A stretch of DNA of 64,000 nucleotides. Origin: Halomonas sp. CH40 (GTDB lineage: Bacteria > Pseudomonadota > Gammaproteobacteria > Pseudomonadales > Halomonadaceae). The notes under the pieces are model-generated. The model saw nothing but the letters and a program-made list of their open reading frames with translations, did no database searches and was not told the origin of the DNA. Below, piece after piece: positions 1 through 10,300 of the stretch; positions within the stretch are counted from its first letter, which is position 1; each line of letters begins with the position of its first letter. The translations under genes were made by a program, and so were the position numbers. The stretch lies in NCBI GenBank assembly GCA_041875495.1, contig CP112982.1:1674001-1738000 (forward strand), written 5' to 3'.

Positions 1-34
1 CAAGTTCAAGTGCTCGGGTTAGCCTTTAATTACT

Positions 35-66
35 GGTGATAGCGCCTCATTTGCGGTGTTATCACC
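35..66 (+). other. Hairpin upstream of sufS
   Basis: A 12-bp stem with two G-U pairs (35-46 with 55-66) encloses an 8-nt loop. No T-run follows, so it is not a classical terminator. It lies just after the probable end of the upstream suf gene and before the sufS ribosome binding site, so it could be an RNA processing or stability element. Function is inferred only. Confidence 0.4.
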
Positions 67-109
67 ATGTATATACCCGTTTATTTCATTGGTGCCTTAG
101 GAGTTTGCA

Positions 110-1375
110 ATGTCTCATACCGCTGTTGTCACGCCACAACCGACACATCAGGCACCTTTCAATGTTGCCAAGCTTCGTGAAGATTTCCCGATTCTGAATC
201 GTGAGGTACATGGAAAGCCGCTGGTCTATTTTGATAACGCGGCAACCAGCCAGACACCGATTGAGGTGATTAACGTCTTTGCTGATTACTATGGACGTTA
301 TAACGCCAATATCCATCGCGGGTTGCATACACTGGCCGATGAAGCCACGGAAGCATTTGAAGGCGCCCGTGAAAAGGTCAGAGCCTTCATCAATGCGCCG
401 GCATCACGTCAGGTGATCTTTACCCGGGGGGCGACCGAAGCTATTAATCTGGTGGCCAATAGCTGGGGGCGGACTCAGCTGGCAGCAGGGGATGAAGTGC
501 TTATCTCCATGCTTGAGCACCATGCCAATATTGTGCCCTGGCAGTTGCTGGCCCAGCAGTTGGGTTTTACTATCAAGGTAATTCCGGTTCATGCGGACGG
601 CTCACTGGATATGGACGCTTACCGTGAGCTACTCAATGAGCGTACCAAGCTGGTGTGCGTCAATCATGTTTCCAATGCGCTGGGTACTATCAACCCGGTC
701 AAGGAAATGGCCGCTCTGGCACATCAGGCAGGCGCCCTGATCATGGTGGACGGCGCCCAGGCAACCCCGCATCAGCGCGTGGATGTGCAGGCTATTGATG
801 CTGATTTCTATACTTTCTCAGGGCATAAGGTCTATGGCCCGACCGGTGTTGGTGTGCTGTATGGCAAGCAGTCACTGCTGGAAGCCATGCCCCCGTGGCA
901 GGGCGGCGGTGAGATGATTGATACGGTTTCGTTTGAGCAGGGAACCACCTTTGCAGCCCTTCCGCACAAGTTCGAGGCTGGCACGCCTGCGATTGCTGAA
1001 GTGATTGCACTGGGTAAGGCGCTTGACTGGACTGAGAGCGTTGGGCTGGATGCGATTGGCGAGTGGGAGCAGCAGTTGCTGATGTACTCTACTCAACAGC
1101 TACAGGCAATTGATGGTCTGCGTATTCTGGGAACCGCAGAGCATAAAGCGGGTGTGCTTTCTTTTGTGGTTGATGGTGCCCATGCTCAGGATATTGGCCT
1201 GCTGATTGATCAGTTAGGTGTCGCGATTCGCACTGGACATCACTGTGCTCAACCACTTCTGCATCATTTTGGTGTAGACGCAACATGCCGGGCCTCGTTT
1301 GCGGCGTATAATACTCGTGATGAAATTGATATTTTCGTTACGTCGCTCAAGCGTGTCATTGATATGGTGCGCTAG
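110..1375 (+). CDS. sufS: SufS cysteine desulfurase
   Basis: PLP-dependent cysteine desulfurase that takes sulfur from L-cysteine for Fe-S cluster assembly by the cytosolic SUF machinery, usually with SufE or SufU as acceptor. The 421 residues match a class II (SufS/CsdA) enzyme. The PLP lysine lies in FSGHKVYGPTG (K240) and the catalytic cysteine in RTGHHCAQPL (C379). The ATG at 110 follows a TAGGAG ribosome binding site. sufT follows after 18 bp on the same strand, the usual end of a sufBCDS-T operon, so sufBCD are expected just left of the window. The N-terminus is slightly longer than in E. coli SufS. Confidence 0.95.
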   Translation: MSHTAVVTPQPTHQAPFNVAKLREDFPILNREVHGKPLVYFDNAATSQTPIEVINVFADYYGRYNANIHRGLHTLADEATEAFEGAREKVRAFINAPASRQVIFTRGATEAINLVANSWGRTQLAAGDEVLISMLEHHANIVPWQLLAQQLGFTIKVIPVHADGSLDMDAYRELLNERTKLVCVNHVSNALGTINPVKEMAALAHQAGALIMVDGAQATPHQRVDVQAIDADFYTFSGHKVYGPTGVGVLYGKQSLLEAMPPWQGGGEMIDTVSFEQGTTFAALPHKFEAGTPAIAEVIALGKALDWTESVGLDAIGEWEQQLLMYSTQQLQAIDGLRILGTAEHKAGVLSFVVDGAHAQDIGLLIDQLGVAIRTGHHCAQPLLHHFGVDATCRASFAAYNTRDEIDIFVTSLKRVIDMVR

Positions 1376-1393
1376 GCACCATCAAGGAGCGTT

Positions 1394-1963
1394 ATGGACA
1401 TTGAACAGATAGCCCGGTTAGAAAGAGGCCAGACAATCCCCTTACAGCGGGATGTTGAAGCCATTGCCATTCCTTTTGGCAAAAGTGATACCCTGCCTGA
1501 AGACAGTGTTGTCAGCATCATGCAGGCGAAAGGCAGTTCGGTCAGTGTTGGCTATGAGGGTCGCCTTTACTTGATTGAAGGCAGCAACCTTGACGCTCTT
1601 GGGCTGGCAGCACTGCCCCGTCCGACGCTTCACAAAGACGCCAGTGATGATGAAATTGAAGAATTTGTCTGGGAGCAGCTGCGCATCTGTTATGATCCTG
1701 AAATTCCTGTCAATATTGTTGATCTGGGGCTGGTTTATGGCTGCCGCATTGAACGTCTGATCAGCGGTGAGCGTTTGGTCACTATCCGCATGACGTTGAC
1801 AGCACCAGGGTGCGGCATGGGAGATGTGATTGCCGCAGATGCGCGCAACAAAATTCTGGGTGCGCCACAAATCAGTAATGTTCACACGGAAATTGTCTTC
1901 AGTCCTCCGTGGAGTCGAGACATGATGAGTGAAGAGGCCAAACTTGAGCTGGGTATGTTCTGA
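1394..1963 (+). CDS. sufT: SufT, putative Fe-S cluster assembly protein
   Basis: This 189-residue protein has a C-terminal MIP18/DUF59 domain, with DPEIPVNIVDLGLVYG near residues 100-115 and the LTAPGCGMGD segment near 140-150, including the conserved cysteine. About 95 N-terminal residues precede the domain, as in SufT proteins. The family takes part in Fe-S maturation, mainly when Fe-S demand is high; its biochemical role is not settled. The ATG follows AAGGAG and the gene lies 18 bp after sufS, so co-transcription is very likely. Confidence 0.88.
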   Translation: MDIEQIARLERGQTIPLQRDVEAIAIPFGKSDTLPEDSVVSIMQAKGSSVSVGYEGRLYLIEGSNLDALGLAALPRPTLHKDASDDEIEEFVWEQLRICYDPEIPVNIVDLGLVYGCRIERLISGERLVTIRMTLTAPGCGMGDVIAADARNKILGAPQISNVHTEIVFSPPWSRDMMSEEAKLELGMF

Positions 1964-2011
1964 CCATCAAGGGATCAAGAGTATCATTCTGCCACTATTG
2001 GCTATGAGCTG

Positions 2012-2740
2012 ATGCGTCTGAAAATCGTCGCAGGATTCAAGTGGTGGTTAATGACGTTGGGAGCGGCACTTTTGCTGGTGCTGCTTTTTTTTGTGGCCAG
2101 CAATCTATGGATATTGGCACGTACTTACCCGGTGATTGAATCTTCAATCGCTCAATGTGGCCCGCAACGGGTCGGCATTGTGTTTGGTACTTCCCATTGG
2201 ACGCGTGGTGGCTCGCAAAACCCACACTTCTACTCACGTATGAGCACTGCTGCTGGCCTGGTGCATACCGAGCGAGTGGAACACCTCTTGCTCTCCGGAG
2301 ACAATCGTACGCGATCCTACAACGAGCCACGCGCCATGTGGCGTGCGCTGACCAGTTTTGGGGTGCCGCCTGAGCAGCTGACGTTGGATTACGCTGGCTT
2401 CAGCACCTTTGATACTCTGGTGCGTGCCCAGCAGGTCTTCGAGCTCGATAAAGCTGTGCTGGTGACTCAACGCTGGCATCTTCCCAGGGCCTTGTATATT
2501 GGTCAGGCTTTGGGGATGCAGGTGTCGGGTTGTGTTGCCAGCAACCATAGCGTTGACGGTGAATGGCGACTACGCATCAGGGAGTGGGTGGCGCGGGTCG
2601 CCACATTGGGGGATCTGTATATATGGAAGCGCCAAGCCTATTTTCTTGGCCCAGCTGAGCCAATCGAATTTCCAGTCAATATTGAAGATGCATCAACCGC
2701 CAGCGAAAGCGCTGGCGTTGAGCTTGATGACAACCCCTGA
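2012..2740 (+). CDS. sanA: SanA/YdcF-family (DUF218) membrane protein
   Basis: One N-terminal membrane segment (about residues 11-33) is followed by a DUF218 domain of about 170 residues. SanA hallmarks are present: GIVFGTS, LLSGDN, YNEP near residue 98, and DYAGFSTFDTLVRAQ near 127-141. E. coli SanA affects envelope permeability to vancomycin at high temperature; its chemistry is unclear. The protein is predicted to be anchored in the inner membrane and to face the periplasm. The start at 2012 has only a weak ribosome binding site, and an in-frame ATG at 2051 is possible but would cut the membrane segment. About 25 acidic or polar residues follow the domain. Confidence 0.75.
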   Translation: MRLKIVAGFKWWLMTLGAALLLVLLFFVASNLWILARTYPVIESSIAQCGPQRVGIVFGTSHWTRGGSQNPHFYSRMSTAAGLVHTERVEHLLLSGDNRTRSYNEPRAMWRALTSFGVPPEQLTLDYAGFSTFDTLVRAQQVFELDKAVLVTQRWHLPRALYIGQALGMQVSGCVASNHSVDGEWRLRIREWVARVATLGDLYIWKRQAYFLGPAEPIEFPVNIEDASTASESAGVELDDNP

Positions 2741-2766
2741 AAACTCACCTTAAAAACAGGCAGGCT

Positions 2767-3225
2767 CTAAATAGACCCGCTGCGCTGCGGCTTGCGCTTC
2801 TGCAGCTGATAGAGCTCGCGAATCAGCTGGCGGCAGCCTTTCATGCATTCTTCAACCACCGGCTCCACAGGGTCGGGAAGCGGGTGGGTGAAAAGGGTAG
2901 AGAGTGCCTGCATCAAAACGCGCTCCTGTTCGAGGAGCTCATTGATCAACACCTGGCTATCATTACCAACAAAGCTTTTCAGCCGGCTCCATAGCCACAG
3001 GAAATCATCGCGTTCCACATCGGCGTCACGCGGCAACATTTTCAGGTGGGTACGTGCCAATTGCTGCAGCTGCCCCATCTGCTGCAGCCGCTGCTCGTAA
3101 TAAGGCTTCAGGGTGTCACGCAGCGATGGGCGCAGGCGTTCTATATTGTCCTGAAAGTAATCAATGCTATCTGCCAGCGCTTCGAGAACGCTGTCCATCG
3201 CCACTTGGCGATTATCAAGAAACAT
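2767..3225 (-). CDS. Conserved helical protein of unknown function
   Basis: This 152-residue protein is predicted to be almost all alpha-helical, rich in Leu, Gln and Glu, with no signal peptide or membrane segment and a basic C-terminal tail. I do not recognise the family; the pattern would fit a four-helix bundle, but that is a guess. The ATG at 3225 follows a strong AGGAGGT. It is the last gene of a minus-strand group with rimK, about 90 bp downstream of the rimK stop. Confidence 0.7.
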   Translation of the reverse strand: MFLDNRQVAMDSVLEALADSIDYFQDNIERLRPSLRDTLKPYYEQRLQQMGQLQQLARTHLKMLPRDADVERDDFLWLWSRLKSFVGNDSQVLINELLEQERVLMQALSTLFTHPLPDPVEPVVEECMKGCRQLIRELYQLQKRKPQRSGSI

Positions 3226-3313
3226 GAGCGTCTACCTCCTTCGGTGACGCAGATTGTCGCCGCGGTAGCCGCGTTTTGCCACCCCTGCAATGGATTAATT
3301 TTGATTTCAGGCC

Positions 3314-4222
3314 TTAGCCTTTTGGTTTGGGGGGGGCTTTACGCGGCGTCACCGCATTTTTCTCGATATGTTCAATAATCAATCCCGCTATATCCTTGCC
3401 CGTTGCGGTCTCAATTCCCTGCAGCCCTGGAGAGGAGTTAACCTCCATAATCACCGGTCCGTGGTTGGAACGCAGCAGGTCAACCCCGGCGACGCGCAGG
3501 CCCATAGCCTTGGCCGCACGAATGGCTGTTGAACGCTCTTCCGGTGTAATACGGATAACGCTGGCGCTGCCGCCGCGATGCAGGTTGGAGCGAAATTCGC
3601 CTTCAGCCGCCTGGCGCTTCATCGAGGCAACTACCTTGTCACCAATCACCAGGCAGCGAATATCAGCGCCTTTGGCTTCCTTGATATATTCCTGCACCAT
3701 GATGTTAGCTTTCATGCCCATGAACGCCTGAATCACCGATTCAGCCGCCTGATTGGTTTCAGCCAGCACCACCCCGATACCCTGGGTGCCTTCAAGCAGC
3801 TTAATGACCAACGGCGCGCCCTTAACCATGGTAATCAAGTCAGGGATGTCATCCGGTGAATGGGCAAACCCGGTGATGGGCAGCCCCAGCCCCTTACGGG
3901 AAAGCAGCTGCAACGAGCGCAGTTTGTCGCGTGAACGGGTAATGGCTACCGAGTCATTAAGCACATAGGTATTCATCATTTCAAACTGACGCAGCACCGC
4001 GCAGCCATAAAAAGTGACCGACGAGCCTATTCGCGGGATGACCGCATCAAAGAATTCGATTTCAGCACCCTTGTAATGGATGGAAGGGTGGTGAGAGGCG
4101 ATGCTCATATAACAGCGCAAGGTATCAACAACGCGGGCCGAGTGGCCTCTCGCCTCAGCTGCTTCAACAAGGCGGCGGGTTGAATATAGATTACGATTAC
4201 GCGACAGCAAGGCAATATGCAT
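3314..4222 (-). CDS. rimK: RimK, ribosomal protein S6 glutamate ligase
   Basis: ATP-grasp ligase of 302 residues (E. coli RimK has 300). RimK adds glutamate residues to the C-terminus of ribosomal protein S6. The ATP-grasp core is visible in [14 protein letters not shown] (about 140-153) and in the metal-binding [12 protein letters not shown] near residue 260. The ATG at 4222 has a GGAAGGGAG site upstream. It lies 43 bp downstream of a RimB-like protease gene, a frequent pairing in proteobacteria that suggests joint control of S6 modification. Confidence 0.93.
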   Translation of the reverse strand: MHIALLSRNRNLYSTRRLVEAAEARGHSARVVDTLRCYMSIASHHPSIHYKGAEIEFFDAVIPRIGSSVTFYGCAVLRQFEMMNTYVLNDSVAITRSRDKLRSLQLLSRKGLGLPITGFAHSPDDIPDLITMVKGAPLVIKLLEGTQGIGVVLAETNQAAESVIQAFMGMKANIMVQEYIKEAKGADIRCLVIGDKVVASMKRQAAEGEFRSNLHRGGSASVIRITPEERSTAIRAAKAMGLRVAGVDLLRSNHGPVIMEVNSSPGLQGIETATGKDIAGLIIEHIEKNAVTPRKAPPKPKG

Positions 4223-4265
4223 TGAGTGCTCCCTTCCGGGTCAATTAGGGGTGATTCGTTAGCGT

Positions 4266-4706
4266 TCAGGGTTCGCCGTGGAGAAATTCAGCGCCAGGGG
4301 CGATCAGTAAGCGGCGCATGGCCCGGCGACCCAACAGCATCGGATGACGCATATTGCTGCGGTCGGTCAGGGTAAGCTCAACCGGGAAATTAAGATCGCC
4401 CAGCTGGATAGGTGTACGTACCACGTAACGCCATTCGCTGTGCCCGTTGGAACTGGTCACACGGCGACGGTCGTGGAGGTGTGCCTGGATTCGGTGGGGG
4501 GGGGAATCGGGCCCTCCGCTGTGAGTAATAAAGCTTACCCACAGTTGGCCATGTTCGTCTTCTGATGTTTCGATCTGCTCGGCATGCAGCGCTGAGGTAC
4601 GCGCACCGGTATCTGCCTTACAGCAGAGGTGCAGATCAAATTCAGGCAGTACGACCATTTCGCGTCGGCCAATCACCGCTTTTGCCTGGTAAGGTAATTC
4701 CTTCAT
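4266..4706 (-). CDS. rimB: RimB-like retropepsin/zinc-dependent protease family
   Basis: This 146-residue protein has the aspartic-protease-like signature KADTGARTSALHAE, with D32 the likely catalytic aspartate, as in the RimB family annotated as ATP-dependent zinc proteases. In Pseudomonas, RimB works with RimK and RimA to modulate S6 glutamylation. The sequence ends in a conserved LLGRRAM. The ATG follows GAGGGAAG and only 9 bp separate it from the DUF3549 gene upstream. The symbol is assigned by family and neighbourhood. Confidence 0.8.
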   Translation of the reverse strand: MKELPYQAKAVIGRREMVVLPEFDLHLCCKADTGARTSALHAEQIETSEDEHGQLWVSFITHSGGPDSPPHRIQAHLHDRRRVTSSNGHSEWRYVVRTPIQLGDLNFPVELTLTDRSNMRHPMLLGRRAMRRLLIAPGAEFLHGEP

Positions 4707-4715
4707 CTTCCCTCC

Positions 4716-5762
4716 TCAGTCTTGCGCACTGGCGGTGTGCGGCGCTAATGCAGCCAAACGTTGTTGTAATGTTGACCCCTTGGGAGCCTCTTTAAGGAAC
4801 ATTATGACGGGTAAGCGTAAACGAGGAATCAACGCTAGATCACGAATCACAGCGCCGAAATCCGTGCGAGGGTCTTCGGCCAGACGCTCAAGAAACAGCG
4901 GTAACCGTTGACCGTCTTCCAGATGTAGCCACCCGCGCCCTGCAATGGCGGCCAGTGTATCAGGCCCGCTGGCAGCTGTATCCTTCAGCAGCTCGGAATA
5001 CCACTGGGCTGCTGGCTCGCTGGGGGTGCTGCCCACAGCGCGAATACAGGCGCACAGTGACTCGATATCCCCCGCCTGGGCTGACTGCTCCCCGCGCTCG
5101 ATCAAGGCGCTGACAAGGCCCTCACTAAGGGTGAGATGCTCAAGACAGTAGGCAAGCGCCTGCAGCAGTTCAGCCGGCATATCTGGCAGGGCATCAATCA
5201 GTTGCTGAACCTGGCTGGCATCCATGCGTACTGTAAAATCGGCAATACCCTGCAGTCCAAGCGCCTGCCAGTCAATGCTCATCTGCTGGCTGAAATAGGC
5301 TTCCACTAGCTCAAGGTGCTGGCTGGCAGTAAGTTCCAGCTGATGTGTCGCCTGAGCATTCAGCATCGCCTGAAAATGAGTCGTAGGTGTGAAGGCCAGC
5401 GGGTTGTCCTGCATCAAATGTTCAATCTCTTCACTCTTGCCGCTATCGAGGCTTTGGGCATTGCGCCCCAGGGTTTCCAGCAGACGCTGCAAAAAGGCAT
5501 CGCGCTGGCCTGGCGACAGATAGCCCTGCTCATCAAGCGGCAGCGCCAGAAACCAGATGGCGGGTTCTGGCATATCGCCCAGCTGGAAAACAATACCCAG
5601 CCGTGCCTGAGCTTGCCAGGGCTCTGGCCAGGGTGCTTCCAGGCTTTCCAGGGCGACCAGGGTATCCTGTGGGCAGGCAGTCACTCTGCGTCCCATATGG
5701 AACAGCAGGACGTCTGCGCCGCTGCGTTCAAAAAAACCAGTGAGTGTTGTAATCGGTTGCAT
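4716..5762 (-). CDS. DUF3549 family protein
   Basis: This 348-residue soluble protein starts with TLTGFFERSGADVLLFHMGRR, cut here into TLTGFFERSG and HMGRRV, which match the conserved N-terminus I associate with DUF3549. The rest is helix-rich and Leu/Ala-rich, resembling a helical-repeat scaffold. Function is unknown. It is first in a tight minus-strand group with the RimB-like protease and RimK, which hints at a link to S6 modification, but nothing in the sequence shows an enzyme active site. Confidence 0.75.
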   Translation of the reverse strand: MQPITTLTGFFERSGADVLLFHMGRRVTACPQDTLVALESLEAPWPEPWQAQARLGIVFQLGDMPEPAIWFLALPLDEQGYLSPGQRDAFLQRLLETLGRNAQSLDSGKSEEIEHLMQDNPLAFTPTTHFQAMLNAQATHQLELTASQHLELVEAYFSQQMSIDWQALGLQGIADFTVRMDASQVQQLIDALPDMPAELLQALAYCLEHLTLSEGLVSALIERGEQSAQAGDIESLCACIRAVGSTPSEPAAQWYSELLKDTAASGPDTLAAIAGRGWLHLEDGQRLPLFLERLAEDPRTDFGAVIRDLALIPRLRLPVIMFLKEAPKGSTLQQRLAALAPHTASAQD

Positions 5763-6077
5763 AGCATCCTTCCGTATTTCAGGCGAGCACTTTACCGCGC
5801 CATACGCTGCGTGTCAGCTAGCGGATGGAAAAGTATAAAAAGCGATGCGGATCGGTGTGGTCAAAAATTAAACACTCGCTGTAGCCGCCCATGTTGAAAG
5901 GCTTTTCGCCATCTTTCCATAGGTTATCCACAGTCTCTTGCAGGTTTTCTGTGCATTGCCTGGATACTTAGTGCGGCGCCCCGATTTAGCGCGGGTGGTG
6001 GTACAGAAAGCACCACCCTGAGATAATAATCAATAGCACAATGAGGTATTACCGTAGTGACAATCAGAGGTAAGGCA
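5763..6077. other. Intergenic region between divergent genes
   Basis: About 315 bp separates the DUF3549 gene (minus) from yqcC (plus). It contains a perfect DnaA-box 9-mer (5924-5932) and an 8-bp hairpin (5993-6000 with 6011-6018). Promoters for both flanking genes must lie here. No RNA gene or ORF is convincing. Confidence 0.5.
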
Positions 6078-6410
6078 ATGACGTTTCATCAACAGCTTTC
6101 ACAGGCCCTTGACGAGTTAGAAGAGACGCTAAGAGCATCACATCTGTGGCAGGTTGAAACTCCGGATCAAGAGGCAATGCTGAGTCAACAGCCTTTTTGC
6201 GTCGATACAATGTCATTGCCGCAGTGGCTGCGCTTTGTCTTTATTCAGCGCCTGCAGGGACTGGCTGATGCCGGTGGTGCCATGCCTGCAAAATGTGAGG
6301 TGGCACCGGCGGTGGCGGTCTATCTGCAGCAGGAAAAACTTGGCTCATCTGATCAGCAGCGCGTTGTCAAAGCGGTTGAGCGGGTGGATTATCTGGTGAC
6401 CCAGAACTGA
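6078..6410 (+). CDS. yqcC: YqcC family protein (DUF446)
   Basis: About 110 residues matching the YqcC family: a short helical N-terminus, then QQPFCVDTMSLPQWLRFVFI and a later PAKCEVAPA segment. Family members are small soluble proteins of unknown function, often near truC or other tRNA-modification genes. I place the start at the ATG at 6078 because AGAGGTAAGG lies 8 bp upstream; a GTG at 6057 in the same frame would add seven residues but lacks a comparable site. A terminator follows directly. Confidence 0.8.
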   Translation: MTFHQQLSQALDELEETLRASHLWQVETPDQEAMLSQQPFCVDTMSLPQWLRFVFIQRLQGLADAGGAMPAKCEVAPAVAVYLQQEKLGSSDQQRVVKAVERVDYLVTQN

Positions 6411-6428
6411 AGGCACAGGCATGAAACG

Positions 6429-6464
6429 AAAAAGCCCGCCGTGGCATAGCCATAGCGGGCTTTT
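6429..6464. terminator. Bidirectional terminator between yqcC and ompW
   Basis: The stem AAAAGCCCGC...GCGGGCTTTT is flanked by A-run and T-run on both sides, so it can stop transcription of yqcC (plus) and of the convergent OmpW gene (minus). Confidence 0.85.
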
Positions 6465-6477
6465 CTATGGGTGTGGC

Positions 6478-7116
6478 TTAGAAACGGTAGCTCAGGCCAC
6501 CCATGACTACCAGCGGGTCGATGTTAACGGTGCCTGCGTCATCACCAGCGACCGTGGCATCAGTGTCAATATCGATATACCAGGCTGCTGCGTTGAGTGA
6601 CCAGTTATCATCAATAAGCAGATCAAGACCGACCTGGCCCGCTGCTCCCCAGGAGTCGTCCAAATCAAGGCTGACTCCATCGATATCAACAGTTTCATCA
6701 TCAAAGATGGTGTAGTTGATACCGGCACCTACATAGGGTTGCACCCGAGATTCAGTGCCACCAAGCGGGTAGTACTGAAGCGTTAGGGTTGGCGGCAAGT
6801 GTTTGGTAGACGCAATATTGCCGCCATTCAGTTCAATGTCATGCTCAAAAGGCAGTGCGGCCAGGAGTTCAACGCCGAGTTTGTCATGGAAGCGGTAACC
6901 CAGGGTAAACGCAAACTGCGTCTCATCATCTACATCAACATCTAGGGCGCCAAGGGCGGTATCCAAGGTACCGTTGTCGTTTTTAGGGTCGACGTTGGCA
7001 GCACCGAAACGCGTGAAGAAATCACCCTGACCATAAGCCATGGCCTGTGTGCTGGCAGTGACGGCAACGGCAGCAAGGCCAGCAGCAAAAAGAGTCGGCA
7101 GAGTAAATTTGCGCAT
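6478..7116 (-). CDS. ompW: OmpW family outer membrane protein
   Basis: This 212-residue precursor has a signal peptide of about 27 residues ending QAMA. The mature part alternates amphipathic strands as expected for the eight-stranded OmpW barrel and ends in GGLSYRF, the terminal aromatic expected for BAM-dependent insertion. The PPTLTLQYYPLGG and QPYVGAGINYT segments are typical of the family. Extracellular loops are very acidic (DVDVDDET, DIDTDAT), in keeping with a halophile. OmpW porins form a narrow hydrophobic channel for small molecules. The ATG follows AGGAG. Confidence 0.9.
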   Translation of the reverse strand: MRKFTLPTLFAAGLAAVAVTASTQAMAYGQGDFFTRFGAANVDPKNDNGTLDTALGALDVDVDDETQFAFTLGYRFHDKLGVELLAALPFEHDIELNGGNIASTKHLPPTLTLQYYPLGGTESRVQPYVGAGINYTIFDDETVDIDGVSLDLDDSWGAAGQVGLDLLIDDNWSLNAAAWYIDIDTDATVAGDDAGTVNIDPLVVMGGLSYRF

Positions 7117-7253
7117 GGGAACTAACTCCTGGTGTGTCTCAGTTGGCTATCGTTGGATAGCCGCTATGTGAATGATGACCAGTGTAACGGCACTTTAAAG
7201 TCGTGTTATTGATCCAGCGCAATACTTGCACCGCTTCCAACCAAAACGTCATG

Positions 7254-7278
7254 AAAAAAGCCACCCTGTTGGGTGGCT
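7254..7278 (-). terminator. putA terminator
   Basis: A 7-bp stem GCCACCC/GGGTGGC with a 4-nt loop is followed on the minus strand by six T residues, about 40 bp after the putA stop. Confidence 0.85.
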
Positions 7279-7318
7279 TGAGAGGGTATGCAGGCAAGGC
7301 CTGTGAACGAGACGGAGC

Positions 7319-10300
7319 CTATTCGTCGTCAAGCGCCAGCAGTGAGGCGTTGCCTCCAAGGGCTGCCGTGTTGTTGGTAATGGTTTTTTCCGTCGCAAAG
7401 CGGTACAGGTAGTGCGGGCCACCTGCCTTGGGGCCAGTGCCGGAAAGCCCCTGACCGCCGAAGGGCTGAACCCCGACAACGGCACCAATGATATTGCGGT
7501 TGATATAGACGTTACCGACGCGCATCCGGCGGGCAATATCAGCCGCAAAGGATTCATTGCGGCTGTGAACCCCGAACGTCAACCCATAGCCTCGGGCATT
7601 GATTTCATCAATGACCTTATCAAGCTGGCTGGCCTTGTAGCGCACAATATGCAGGATAGGGCCAAACTGCTCTCGGGTCAGGCTGTCAATGCTGTCAATA
7701 TTAAAGGCAACCGGGGCAATATAGGTGCCGTTCTCGGTATGCTCGGCTGCCATGGGGGTTTCGGCCACCAGGCGACCTTCACTTTTGAGCGCATCAATAT
7801 GTGCCTGAAGGCCCTTGCGGGCATCTTCATCAATTACCGGGCCAACATCCGTGCCCAGTTGGCGCGGATCGCCGACATGTAGCTCGTTCATGGCCCCTTT
7901 GAGAATGCTGGTCACCCGATCGGCTACATCCTCCTGCACATAGAGTACCCGCAGTGCCGAGCAGCGCTGACCAGCACTCTGGAAGGCAGATTGGATGACA
8001 TCGACTACCACCTGTTCAGGCAGGGCGGTGGAGTCGACAATCATGGCATTCATGCCCCCGGTCTCGGCGATCAAGGCAGGCAAGGGGGCATTTTCACGTG
8101 CTGCCAGCGCACGATTGATGATCTGCGCGGTATCGGTACCCCCGGTAAACACAACGCCCGTCACGCGCGGGTCTGAGGTCAGTACACTGCCCACGGTGGG
8201 GCCATCGCCTGGGAGCAGTTGGACAACATCACGCGGCATACCCGCTTCATAGAGCAGCTCAATAACACGGTGAGCCACGATAGACGTCTGTTCAGCGGGT
8301 TTAGCCAGCATGGTATTGCCAGCCACTGCAGCCGCCACGACCTGGCCGCAGAAAATGGCCACCGGGAAGTTCCAGGGGCTGATAGCCGCAAAGACACCAC
8401 GCCCACCCATAACAAGATGGTTGGATTCACCGGTGGGGCCTGGCAGCTCAATCGGCTTGCCAAAGCCTTCTTCAGCGCGCATGGCGTAGTAGTAGCAGAA
8501 GTCGACGGCTTCGCGGATTTCATCCACACCGTCGGTCAGCAGTTTGCCCCCTTCACGTGAACACAGCGTCATCAGCTCGGCCATGTTGTCTTCCATCAGC
8601 TCACCAAGGCGAACCAGAATGGCCGCGCGTTCTGCCACCGGCGTGGCATCCCAGCGGGGAAAGGCCGCCCAGGCGGCATCCAGTGCTTTGGTAGCCTGTT
8701 GGCTGGTCGTCCACTGTACGCTGCCCAGTACCTTACGACGGTCATAGGGGCTGGTCACGCTATGGGTGTTGGCACTGTCGTCAGCGACATCAAACGCCAG
8801 TAGCGGTCTGGCCTGATAAGTTTTATCCATAAACGTATCCATCTTCTCCATCAGCGGGTAGAAGTGGCTACGGATATTAAGATTGACCCCACGCGAGTTG
8901 CGGCGCTTTTTACCGAAGATATCCTTGGGTAGCGGGATGCGCGTGTTAACCAGGGAGTCATACTGGCGCAAGGTTTCCACCGGATGCTGGCACAGCGATT
9001 CCACCGGCACATCCGGGTCGACCAGCTGATGGACGAAGGAGGAGTTGGCACCGTTTTCCAGCAGGCGCCGCACCAGATAGGGCAGCAGATCCTTGTGGGC
9101 GCCGACAGGGGCGTAAATGCGGCAGTAAGTGCCTTCAGGCGCTCTGGTCAGGGCCGCATCATAAAGGGCTTCACCCATGCCATGCAGGCGCTGGAACTCA
9201 AAGGCGCGATCGTCGGTATTGGCGAGTTCAAGAATGGTGGTGACGGTGTGCGCATTATGGGTGGCAAACTGCGGGAAGATGCGCCCCTTGGTGTCGTTGG
9301 ACAGCAAGAACTGCGCGCACGCCAGATAGGCAACATCGGTGGCTGCCTTGCGGGTAAACACCGGATAACCCTCGACGCCGAGCTGCTGGGATTCCTTGAT
9401 TTCGGTATCCCAATAGGCGCCCTTTACCAGTCGTAGCGGGATCTCATCGCCCTGTTGTTCGGCTAGGCGATTAACATAATGCAGCACTGGCAGGGCGCGT
9501 TTGGCATAGGCCTGCACGACCAGGCCGAAATGCCCCCAGCCCTTAACGGCATCGCTGGTATAGACGGCGCGGAAGACTTCCAGTGACAGCTCCAGGCGGT
9601 CAACTTCTTCAGCATCAATGGTCACGGCAACATTCAGGCTGCGAGCCTTGGTGACCAGTTTGATCACCGTATCGACCAGTTCGGCCAATACCTGTTCGCG
9701 ACGGCCAAATTCATAGCGGGGATGCAAGGCAGACAGCTTGATGGACACCGAAGGGGCTGGCGTCCTGGCGCCCAGTGTCTTACAGGTTTTACCTACCTGC
9801 TCAATGGCGTGGGCGTAGTCGTCAAAATAGCGTTTGGCATCATCACGGGTACGCGCCGCTTCGCCGAGCATATCGTATGAATAGGTGTAGCCCTTATTGA
9901 ACAGCGGCCTGGAACGCTTGAGTGCTTCGTCGATGTCGCGGCCAAGCACAAACTGCTTACCCATCACTTTCATGGCTTCCACCATGGCACGGCGAATGAC
10001 GGGCTCACCGAGGCGGTTAACCATGCGGTTGATAAAATGCGCAGGGCGACCTTCTTTGGGGTGATCCAGCTTGAGTACCCGGCCGGTCATCAATAGCCCC
10101 CAGGTCGACGCGTTCACCATCCAGGATTCACTTTTACCCAGATGCGCCTGCCAGTCGGCAGGGCCAAGGCGGTCTTCAATCAGGGCATCGGCGGTCTCTT
10201 TGTCAGGAATACGCAGCATGGCTTCGGCCAGGCACATCAGCATCAGACCTTCATGAGTGTCCAGGCTGTACTGCTGGAGTAACTCATCAATTGTATCAAC

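Noticed and set aside
1442..1885. A 147-codon frame antisense to sufT
   Set aside because: Shadow of sufT; no ribosome binding site or family motif.
5924..5932. Perfect DnaA box TTATCCACA
   Set aside because: A single 9-mer is expected by chance about once in 130 kb on both strands; there is no cluster of boxes, A+T-rich unwinding region or dnaA/dnaN neighbourhood, so no origin is claimed.
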